From contig JADJTG010000002.1 of the NCBI GenBank assembly GCA_016711285.1, positions 806,001 to 870,000 on the forward strand: a stretch of DNA of 64,000 nt. Reading direction: 5' to 3'. The stretch's first letter is position 1; each line of letters begins with the position of its first letter. The notes under the pieces were generated by a model. The model saw only the letters and a program-made list of their open reading frames with translations. It did not search any database and was not told the origin of the DNA. Source of the stretch: Sphingobacteriales bacterium. GTDB taxonomy: Bacteria; Bacteroidota; Bacteroidia; Chitinophagales; UBA2359. Below, piece after piece: positions 9,498 to 16,966 of the stretch. The position numbers were made by a program, and so were the translations under genes.

Positions 9498-10637
9498 GTG
9501 GAACTTGAAACTGTCACCCAAAAACGTTGGCGTTTGCTCTTGGGCAGCGATGCACAGGAAGCCTTGCCCTGCGATTTGAGCAACAACGAATTGGGAATTG
9601 ATAAAAGTTTACAGGCTCTTTACGACAGCGACCGCAAAGGCGGTTTGGGGGCTTCTTCGCCACAGGTATCGCGTTGGTTGGGCGATATACGCACTTATTT
9701 CCCGAGCAGCGTGGTAAAGATTATCCAGCAAGATGCCCTCAAACGCCTCAATCTCACTGCCTTACTTACCGAACCCGAACTATTAGACGGTATCGTTCCC
9801 GATGTTCATTTGGTGGCAAATCTGATGAGTTTGAGTAAATTGATACCCGAAAAAACTAAAGCTACCGCCAAACAGGTCATCAAAAAAGTAGTAGATGAAT
9901 TGATGCAGCGATTGTCGGCGAGTACTCAGCAGGCAATATCCGGCAGCCTGAACCGCGCTTTCCGCAATCGTCACCCAAAAATCAATGAAATCAACTGGAA
10001 CGAAACCATTAAAGCCAACCTCAAACATTATCAGGCAGCCTATAAAACCATCGTTCCCGAAACACTCATCGGCTACGGCAGAAAAAGAAAATCGCTAAAA
10101 AATATTGTTTTGTGTATAGACCAAAGCGGTTCTATGGGTACTTCGGTGGTGTATTCGGGGATTTTTGGGGCGGTGATGGCATCTATCCCCGCCATTAAAA
10201 CCAATATGGTGGTATTTGATACAGAAGTTGCCGACCTCAGCGAGCAACTCCAAGATCCGGTAGAATTGCTGTTTGGTGTGCAGTTGGGCGGCGGCACGGA
10301 TATTGATAAAGCCCTGAGCTACTGCCAGCAAATCATCTCGCGCCCCAACGACACGATTTTGGTACTCATATCTGACCTGTACGAAGGCGGCAATGCGGCA
10401 GAAATGCGCAAACGCATCGCACAAATTGCTGCTTCGGGTGTGCAGATGTTGGTGCTGCTCGCGCTCAACGATGAAGGTGCGCCTTATTACGACCACGCCA
10501 ACGCCGAATATTGTGCCGCTTTACAAATTCCCGTTTTTGCCTGTACCCCCGATTTATTTCCCGAACTGATGGCAAGTGCTATCAGCAAACAAGATATTCC
10601 CACTTGGGCGAGCAGCCAAAACATCAAAATAGCCTAA
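9498..10637 (+). CDS. VWA domain protein with MIDAS site (YehP/CoxE-like)
   Basis: This 379-residue cytoplasmic protein has a helical N-terminal half and a von Willebrand A domain at about 200-360. The MIDAS metal motif is complete: D208-Q-S-G-S212 (CIDQSGSMG), the threonine in GGGTDIDKAL, and the aspartate in LISDLYEGG. Such proteins usually work beside a MoxR-type AAA+ ATPase as a cofactor-insertion or chaperone module. No MoxR gene is present here, so this one is an orphan. The start is GTG at 9498, 14 bp past the previous stop; no ATG gives the expected N-terminus (TQKRWRLLLG). It converges with xdhA. Confidence 0.82.
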   Translation: MELETVTQKRWRLLLGSDAQEALPCDLSNNELGIDKSLQALYDSDRKGGLGASSPQVSRWLGDIRTYFPSSVVKIIQQDALKRLNLTALLTEPELLDGIVPDVHLVANLMSLSKLIPEKTKATAKQVIKKVVDELMQRLSASTQQAISGSLNRAFRNRHPKINEINWNETIKANLKHYQAAYKTIVPETLIGYGRKRKSLKNIVLCIDQSGSMGTSVVYSGIFGAVMASIPAIKTNMVVFDTEVADLSEQLQDPVELLFGVQLGGGTDIDKALSYCQQIISRPNDTILVLISDLYEGGNAAEMRKRIAQIAASGVQMLVLLALNDEGAPYYDHANAEYCAALQIPVFACTPDLFPELMASAISKQDIPTWASSQNIKIA

Positions 10638-10677
10638 AATAATTGTCTGTTTTTTACAAAAAAAAACAATTATTTTT
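10636..10677. terminator. Bidirectional terminator between VWA gene and xdhA
   Basis: Inverted repeat AAAATAATTGT (10636-10646) and ACAATTATTTT, with A-runs on one side and T-runs on the other. It lies exactly between two convergent stop codons. Confidence 0.7.
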
Positions 10678-12109
10678 ACAATAATTCCTTTATCAATATT
10701 TGTGCGGCGGGCAAATGCTGCCAATGACAAAGCACCAACTGACGCAACAATAAGCGTTTATAATCTGCCGTACCGCGTGCATCACTGATGGGTGCAATTT
10801 CTTCGTCAATGCGTATGAGGGCAGTTTTTCAATTTCCGGTATTGATGTTTTTTCCGCTTAAAAAATCGCAGGTTTGCCGTAAATATTTAGGAAAAGGGGC
10901 TACCCCACCCGCCGATAAATGCACTTGCTCAAAAGCATTGCCGTCCGGCGAAAGCGTAGCACTGAACGCCGAATTGACCGAAGCAATATCCAAATAAGTG
11001 CGTTTGCTCACTTTTTCAAAATTAAAAACACTGCGAGTCGGCGGCGGCACAAATTCAAAATGGGTAATCACTTCATCGGGAGTTTTATCTAAGGTTTTAT
11101 AAGCCTTATAAAAATTTTTCAAAGCCACTTTACGTGCCTTACCTTCTTTATTTTTTAAATGTACATCGGTTTCCAACACCAACAAAAAAACCGACATATC
11201 GCCAATCGGCGAAGCATTCACCACATTGCCCGCCAGCGTAGCCATATTGCGAATGGGCGTTGAAGATACCATTTTTACATAGCGTTTCAAATCAGAGAAA
11301 AACGATTGTATCAATGGCGACTCCGACCATTCCGTCACTGTCACCGAAGCCCCCACTTCGCAATTGCTTTGTGCGTTGAGGCGGATTTGTTGAAAATCCT
11401 TGTGTTCGTACAACAATTCCAAAGGTGCGTGTTTTACGGCGTGGTGCTTTTGAACAATTAAATCTGTGCCGCCGCCGATATTTAAAAGAACGGACGACGA
11501 GGCAGTTGAATTTTTATTTTGTGCGGATAATTTTTCTTGCAAAGCCGCCAAACGCTGCGGAATTTCAACAAAATAATCAGGAATAAAATTATTTTGAGCC
11601 AGCCACTCCAAAGTTTGAGCAGCGGGTTTTTCCGCAATTTGCTCGCAAATAAGAGCCGCCGCCCGTTCAATGGATTTGTAGCCGGTGCAGCGACACACGT
11701 TACCATCTATGGAGGCGATGGCATTTTCGTAGTCTTTTTGGGTTGTATCCATCGCAAAACCCGTGAGCGACATCACAAAACCGATAGTACAAAAACCGCA
11801 TTGTGTGCCCTGACACGCCACCATCGCCTCTTGCACAGGCGACAGATTTTCGCCGTTGATGCCCTCCACCGTCACAATATGTTTGCCGTGTGCATTGCCC
11901 AAAGGCATCAGGCAACTCGTCATAGAGCGATAGCGCAAGGTAGCGTTTTCAAAATCGCCAACCAATACGGTACAAGCACCGCAATCACCTTCGCGACAAC
12001 CGATTTTAGTGCCGCGCAACCGCTTATGATAACGAACAAAATCCAACACCGTACTGCCCGCAGGCAAGTCGGTGCTGATATGCTGACGGTTGAGAATAAA
12101 TTGTATCAT
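10678..12109 (-). CDS. xdhA: Xanthine dehydrogenase small subunit (FeS/FAD), interrupted by an in-frame TGA
   Basis: Carries the [2Fe-2S] and FAD domains of xanthine dehydrogenase (xanthine to urate). The plant-type ferredoxin motif GCREGDCGACTVLVG is at about 38-52, the second cluster QCGFC...CRCTGYKS at about 105-145, and the FAD-binding segment NIGGGTDLIVQ near 210. The open frame ends at a TGA (10829-10831) after residue 426. The same frame then continues for about 50 residues with the C-terminal signature ISDARGTADYKRLLLRQL and a proper stop near 10678. So one TGA, or compensating indels, splits an otherwise full-length protein of about 476 residues. It abuts guaD with no gap, matching the pathway order. 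The molybdenum subunit xdhB is not in the window. Confidence 0.88.
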
Positions 12110-12577
12110 TTAATAGCTGATTTTCTGTGTGCTTTCCGCCCATTTTTTAAAAGCCTCCAAAGCCTCATCGCGCATTATCTGCTGTGTGAAAATACTTCTT
12201 TTTTCCAAAGGTTTGGCGATTTCTTCGTAAATAAACTGGTCGTCAAAATCAATGGCGGCGGCATCGGCTTTTCCGTTGGCAAAATAGAGGCGGTCGGGGC
12301 GCGCCCAATAAATAGCTCCCAAACACATCGGGCAGGGTTCGCAGCTGCTGTAAATTTCGCAGCCCTCCAACTGAAAAGTCCCCAGTACGGCACAGGCATT
12401 GCGGATAGCCACCACTTCGGCGTGGGCGGTGGGGTCCTTGGCAGCCGTAACGCTGTTAGCCCCCCGCGCAATGATTTCGCCATTTTTTACCACCACAGCC
12501 CCAAAGGGACCACCACGCCCGCTTTCTACATTATCTATTGAAAGGCGTATGGCTTCTTGCATGAAAGTAGTGTTCAT
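12110..12577 (-). CDS. guaD: Guanine deaminase (GuaD, cytidine-deaminase fold)
   Basis: Deaminates guanine to xanthine. At 155 residues it is nearly the length of Bacillus subtilis GuaD and matches it closely. The zinc and catalytic motif HAE is at 52-54 and PCPMC at 81-85, followed by LGAIYWARP. FDDQFIYEEI and a C-terminal aromatic tail (ending KISY) are typical of GuaD and differ from the tRNA adenosine deaminase TadA. Its stop directly abuts the xdhA start, so the two form a purine-catabolic operon: guanine to xanthine to urate. Confidence 0.92.
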   Translation of the reverse strand: MNTTFMQEAIRLSIDNVESGRGGPFGAVVVKNGEIIARGANSVTAAKDPTAHAEVVAIRNACAVLGTFQLEGCEIYSSCEPCPMCLGAIYWARPDRLYFANGKADAAAIDFDDQFIYEEIAKPLEKRSIFTQQIMRDEALEAFKKWAESTQKISY

Positions 12578-12667
12578 AAATCAAATAAAAGTATTTTTTA
12601 AATGAGGAGCTAAAGTACAATAAAAACAAAAACCCCGCTATCATTGAATACAAAAAATACTTTTCCG

Positions 12668-13416
12668 TTACTCATTTGCTTTGTTTTTCTTTTTAAACCA
12701 TTGCTGAGGATTACCTAAATTTCTGCCGTAGTGAAATAAAATACCGCCATACCGTGCTTTGTTTTCTATATAACCGTGATAACCCTCTCCTGCTATCTTT
12801 GCGCTGTATGTATATTTTTTTAATACAGAAAGCCCGAAATTGTAGTATATCTCTGCATAGAAACGGTGTTTTTTATTTTGGAATGATATAAAAAACCATT
12901 GGAAACTACCAAATGTGGCGAAACACGATGTATTACTCTGACTCCCGTTCTATAAAAACTGATTTCACCGTTACTTCCTCCTGTCATGGGAGATGGAGAA
13001 TGATATTGAATTTGATTTACTCCTAATCCACCGCCAATACAGTATTGAAATTTATTTTTTACTACACTAAGTTTTCTCTCATATAGAAGTCTATAATTAT
13101 GTTCAAACATGCCTCCCTGATACTGCTTTTTTAAAATAGTGCTTGTTAATACACCCGCCGACACAGCGGGGGCATATTTTCCATATTTTAGGCGAAAGAT
13201 ATGTTTGGGGGTTTCATATACCACACCCAAAGCGCGCCCTACGGTAAAGGTCGGAAAAGACTGTAAGTAAGGTGTTGCAGGCTCTGAAGTTTGGTGCATT
13301 TTGTGCCAGCCCAAACTACCACCTAAAGAAATTTCGGCATAAAGTTGTTGCGCTACACAAAAATTTATTTGCAGCAACCAAAGGAAAGAGGCAGAAATGA
13401 AGAGAGAGAATTTCAT
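12668..13416 (-). CDS. Hypothetical outer-membrane beta-barrel protein, frameshifted near its C-terminus
   Basis: The N-terminus is a signal peptide (about 1-22, ending FCVAQ). The rest shows alternating hydrophobic/aromatic strands typical of small Bacteroidota outer-membrane barrels (HIFRLKYGKYAPAV, KFQYCIGGGLGVNQI). The open frame stops at 12820 after 198 residues. The adjacent frame continues smoothly with barrel-like sequence (RFYAEIYYNFGLSVLKKY) to a stop at 12668-12670. The break is probably an indel in the T-run at 12869-12874 or the A-run at 12890-12895. The restored length would be about 249 residues. Function unknown. Confidence 0.65.
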
Positions 13417-13450
13417 AAATTTTAATATATAAAGGGTCTAAATATTAAAC

Positions 13451-13482
13451 AGTAACAGGAATTTATGAAAACTCCCGTTACT
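13451..13482. terminator. Possible hairpin between lipoprotein and barrel genes
   Basis: Ten-bp inverted repeat AGTAACAGGA / TCCCGTTACT with one mismatch, located in the 91-bp gap between two minus-strand genes. There is no clear T-run, so it could be a weak terminator or attenuator. Confidence 0.35.
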
Positions 13483-13507
13483 ATTGATTCGTTTTTTTAT
13501 AACGATA

Positions 13508-14482
13508 CTATTGACCTACTATTTCTTCTGTTTCTCTATATTCAGGCAGCAAAGTACAAACATTCGTAAAACCCACCCAAGTTTTTAATTTAAAAACAGA
13601 TAGGCATCTTGTACCCTGATAGTGCATGTGTTCCCAAGAGGTGCCCCAATCTGCGAATTGTCCACAATCTAATATATCGGTAGCTGGAGGAGCATCCAAA
13701 CAAACAACAGGTTTATAGCCCGCTCCCGCATTTTTACATCTTTTCTTCCATTCCGTATTATATCCGACACTAAAAGAAGTAGCATCATCAATACCCCAAC
13801 AACTTATGCCGGAACTACATTTATGCTTAAATTTAGATTGTAGTTTGCGCCATACGCCATAACTGTTATAAATACTTTTCAATCTTATTTGGTAAGTATT
13901 TCCACTATTTTTCATTGTACAATATTCTTCTTTTTCCGTACCATCCTCTTTTTCTTGCTTACAAGTTTCACCACAGCCAAATATTCCTTTTTCCAAACCT
14001 TCAAACACATCATCATTAAAGCTATATATTTGTTCATTAGTTAAATTATTTGCTCTGTAATTAACCAAACTATATACCTTTATTTCTTTGCTACTCGGGA
14101 AAAATTTAAAATACCATTCCCCAATAATAATTTCATGATTAGCATTAATTGTTGATAATAATTTTTTGTCGTCAATATTAAATTGTTCTATTTTTTCATC
14201 TATCGCATTTGGATCTGTAGCTCCTGCAATAACCGTTTTATACAGACTGCTAAAGCCCGTCATAGCTTGTAGGCTCTTCAATTTAGTAGAGTCATCCAAA
14301 GATACCATATATTCTTCAAAATGTGCTTCATTTTTGAAATTTAAAATACCTTTTTCTATGGTAGGATTACCATAATCAACAGTTTGATCTACTCGTAAAT
14401 TTTCATTCTCGTTTAAGTTATCCTTTTGGCAAGACCATAAAGAAAAGACGAATAAGACCAAAAATAATTGTGTAATTTTCAT
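13508..14482 (-). CDS. Hypothetical lipoprotein, 324 residues
   Basis: The N-terminus (MKITQLFLVLFVFSLWSC) is a lipoprotein signal with the lipobox ending in Cys18, followed by QKDN, so it is predicted to be anchored in the envelope. The mature part is hydrophilic with many cysteines in the second half (GIFGCGETCKQEKEDGTEKE, CSSGISCWG, CLDAPPATDILDC), suggesting several disulfides and an outer-leaflet or surface location. I recognise no family. The gene is divergent from the XRE regulator at 14814, with palindromic operators between them, so it may be regulated by that protein. It lies upstream of the barrel gene on the same strand. Confidence 0.65.
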   Translation of the reverse strand: MKITQLFLVLFVFSLWSCQKDNLNENENLRVDQTVDYGNPTIEKGILNFKNEAHFEEYMVSLDDSTKLKSLQAMTGFSSLYKTVIAGATDPNAIDEKIEQFNIDDKKLLSTINANHEIIIGEWYFKFFPSSKEIKVYSLVNYRANNLTNEQIYSFNDDVFEGLEKGIFGCGETCKQEKEDGTEKEEYCTMKNSGNTYQIRLKSIYNSYGVWRKLQSKFKHKCSSGISCWGIDDATSFSVGYNTEWKKRCKNAGAGYKPVVCLDAPPATDILDCGQFADWGTSWEHMHYQGTRCLSVFKLKTWVGFTNVCTLLPEYRETEEIVGQ

Positions 14483-14674
14483 AAATATTTTTTAAAATTT
14501 GCCTACACTAACGCTTTCGGCATTTGCACCTTTTACTCTATTTGGTGGGTTTTCAAAGGTAACTTCTCCCCACTACAAATTTTGTGTCACCATTGCAATA
14601 AAAAAATATCTGTACACCTAATTTATCGGTAATACAAAGTTATCTGTTTTATAAAATAGCGTATATAACTAAAA

Positions 14675-14709
14675 ATTCTAAAATAGAACCTGTAGTTCTA
14701 ATTTAGAAT
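14675..14709. promoter_or_regulatory. Double palindromic operator in the divergent lipoprotein/XRE spacer
   Basis: Two 13-bp palindromes of the form TTCTA-N3-TAGAA lie at 14676-14688 and 14696-14708, with centres 20 bp apart (two helical turns). Together they form a 35-bp inverted repeat with a single mismatch pair. They lie about 105 bp upstream of the XRE-family gene and about 190 bp upstream of the lipoprotein gene. Autoregulation by the XRE protein is an inference from position and symmetry. Confidence 0.6.
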
Positions 14710-14813
14710 TGATTAATTTTTGTTAAAAATAAGAAAAAATTTTTATTTAACAAGATAAAGCATATATTTGGAGTGATTAACTATAACTAATAAACTCTGC
14801 TATAAAAATTACT

Positions 14814-15068
14814 ATGAATAATTTAGGAAAAAACATTCGTCATTTACGCGAGTTACGCAATTATACACAAGCGTATGTAGCAAGCCAATTGGGTATTTCT
14901 CAACGTGCTTATAGTAAAATAGAGCAATGTGCCGATAATATCTCTATGAAACGTCTGCAACATATTGCACAAATACTAAGTGTATCCGTAAAAGACATTA
15001 TAGATTTTGAAGATAAATTATCTCGTATCCTAACGATTCCTACAGAAAATATATTGAAACTTCTGTAA
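14814..15068 (+). CDS. XRE-family helix-turn-helix regulator
   Basis: This 84-residue protein is made up of little more than a lambda-Cro/XRE DNA-binding domain (residues about 5-62: NIRHLRELRNYTQAYVASQL, GISQRAYSKIE, ISMKRLQHIAQILSVSVKDI). It ends with a short acidic tail and has no effector domain, so it probably acts as a dimeric repressor. No toxin gene is adjacent on the same strand; the next gene is convergent. The palindromes at 14675-14709 upstream are the best candidate binding sites. Confidence 0.85.
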   Translation: MNNLGKNIRHLRELRNYTQAYVASQLGISQRAYSKIEQCADNISMKRLQHIAQILSVSVKDIIDFEDKLSRILTIPTENILKLL

Positions 15069-15093
15069 AAACATACAATAAAAAACCTCTCCC

Positions 15094-15912
15094 CTACCGC
15101 CGTTCAAATTCCTGATGGCATTGCTTGATGGTATAAAGCAAATCGTAGGCAATGGCATTTAAAATAAAATCTTCGGGTAAATTGCAATAGCGCATCAGGG
15201 CTTCTAATTCGGCGGGGTCTTTGATGCCGGTGAGGAGCGATACCATTTCGGGGTTGTATTTTTTGGCAATGATACGCTTGCGTTCTTCGGCAGCAAAAAT
15301 GCGCTCGCGTCGCCGTTCAAATTTACCTTCGCGGCTCACCATTTTATACAAATGCGTAAAAAGCCCCGTCACCGCCACACCATTTCCGCTGGAGGAGGGA
15401 CCATAAGTAACATCATTGTTGCCGCCTAAGAGTGGCTTGGCGGTATTTTTGATTTCGGGCAAATTCAGAGGAAGTTCCTCTTTGGGCAGTTCCATTGCGA
15501 TAGCGGCTTGCTTGAGGTCGTAGTAGGTTTTCCAAGGCACAATGATAACGGGTTTAAGAATATAGTCGCGGGGAGTCATAAAAATAGTGGGCATCAGTTG
15601 TTCGTAGTTGATGCTTTCATTGACGACCAAAGTGTCCATATCGTAGCCTAATGCCGAAAAAACAATCTGGTCGCCATCAACGCCGCCTACTACAAATTCT
15701 CCGTTTTCTCCGGTATAAGTAAACTGATTGCGCTGTACGTTGGCAATACTCGTATATTCCAAAGGGCTTTTGTCGTGTTCGGCAAGCACATGCCCCCGAA
15801 TAATAATCCATCGCTTCAGCTCCTGCGCTTTTATATTGTTATTATTTATCAAAAAAGCACAGCAAGCCACAAGCCCTGCAATGATGTATCGTACAAAGTT
15901 TTTAATTGGCAC
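15094..15912 (-). CDS. Secreted protein with carboxypeptidase-regulatory-like domain
   Basis: This 272-residue protein has a signal sequence (about 1-30, ending NNIKAQ) and a CarboxypepD_reg-like beta-sandwich at about 35-105 (HVLAEHDKSPLEYTSIAN, FVVGGVDGDQIVFSALGYD). A helical, charged region of unknown function makes up the rest. The likely start is GTG at 15910-15912. It overlaps the gldA stop by 11 bp, so the two are translationally coupled. Similar small proteins of this type occur widely in Bacteroidota envelopes. The role is unknown, but the context ties it to the gliding/envelope cluster. Confidence 0.7.
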   Translation of the reverse strand: MPIKNFVRYIIAGLVACCAFLINNNNIKAQELKRWIIIRGHVLAEHDKSPLEYTSIANVQRNQFTYTGENGEFVVGGVDGDQIVFSALGYDMDTLVVNESINYEQLMPTIFMTPRDYILKPVIIVPWKTYYDLKQAAIAMELPKEELPLNLPEIKNTAKPLLGGNNDVTYGPSSSGNGVAVTGLFTHLYKMVSREGKFERRRERIFAAEERKRIIAKKYNPEMVSLLTGIKDPAELEALMRYCNLPEDFILNAIAYDLLYTIKQCHQEFERR

Positions 15913-16816
15913 CGGTTAGTTTTTTAAAAATGTCTTCCAAATTGCTTTGCTCTTTTTGAAGGGTAAGCAAAGTAAACCCGTTGGCTACGGAAAAACGATA
16001 GATGGCGGCGCGTAAATCCTCGTTGGAGGCACTGCTGAAATGCCAAATCTGAGGTGTGTCGCCCTGCCTTATAGTGGCTTCGCCGAAATATTGCCGGAGG
16101 CGTTCCGAAGAAATTATTTCGGCAAATTCTGCCAAAAAAGATACCTGCCCCGCCACCCGCGCCATAATTCGGTCGGTGGGGTCATCTGCCACTATTTTTC
16201 CTTGATTGATGATGATGATACGGTCGCAAACAGCCTGTACTTCTTGCAAAATATGTGTGCTAAACAAGACCGTTTTTTCTTTTCCCAAATTGCGAATGAG
16301 CTGGCGAATATCGTGCAGTTGGTTGGGGTCTAAGCCGGAGGTGGGTTCGTCCAAAATCAATACGGGCGGGTTGTGCAGAATCGCCTGCGCCAAGCCCACG
16401 CGCTGACGATAGCCTTTTGACAACTGCCCGATTTTTTTGTTGCTTTCCGGCGACAAACCGGTGGTAGCAATGACTTCTTCAATGCGGGTGCGTGCTTGCG
16501 GAAGGCGATAAATAGCTGCCACCGATTGCAAATATTCCCGCACATACATTTCCAAATACAAAGGATTGTGCTCGGGCAAATAACCGATGTGGCGACGTGC
16601 CTGTATGGGTTGTCGGGCAGCATCTATGCCATTTATCTGAATATCGCCGCTATCTGCCTGCAAATAGCCGCTTATCATACGCAAGGTGCTGCTCTTTCCT
16701 GCCCCGTTGGGTCCCAAAAAACCTACTACTTCCCCGTTTCGCAACGAAAAACTTACATTGCTCACAGCTTGTTGTTGTCCGAAGCGTTTATTTAATCCTT
16801 GTACTTCAACTGCCAT
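15902..16816 (-). CDS. gldA: GldA, ATP-binding subunit of the gliding-motility ABC transporter
   Basis: This 304-residue ABC ATPase has Walker A GPNGAGKSS (about 35-43), Q-loop GYLPEHNPLY, signature LSKGYRQR, Walker B PVLILDEPTSGLDP and switch His in STHILQEV. The C-terminal extension after about residue 215 is typical of GldA. In Flavobacterium, GldA works with GldF and GldG and is needed for gliding. Here gldF lies on the same strand at 20.2-20.9 kb with a TPR gene between them. gldG is not seen. The downstream gene overlaps its stop. Confidence 0.85.
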   Translation of the reverse strand: MAVEVQGLNKRFGQQQAVSNVSFSLRNGEVVGFLGPNGAGKSSTLRMISGYLQADSGDIQINGIDAARQPIQARRHIGYLPEHNPLYLEMYVREYLQSVAAIYRLPQARTRIEEVIATTGLSPESNKKIGQLSKGYRQRVGLAQAILHNPPVLILDEPTSGLDPNQLHDIRQLIRNLGKEKTVLFSTHILQEVQAVCDRIIIINQGKIVADDPTDRIMARVAGQVSFLAEFAEIISSERLRQYFGEATIRQGDTPQIWHFSSASNEDLRAAIYRFSVANGFTLLTLQKEQSNLEDIFKKLTGAN

Positions 16817-16966
16817 ATTTGAAAATTAAGTAAGCAAATTTGCTATATTTTACGCCGAAATCATCTGCTTTATTCCAAGCAGCACAGCATTTTTATCATT
16901 CTTTAACACAGAAAATTTTTCCTTTTCTTTACTGCAATATTTTAAACCACTGTGTGGCAACATTTT

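Noticed and set aside
10829..10831. Selenocysteine or recoded TGA in xdhA
   Set aside because: The position is a variable linker, not a catalytic Cys site. TGA serves as an ordinary stop elsewhere, and no convincing hairpin for selenocysteine insertion follows.
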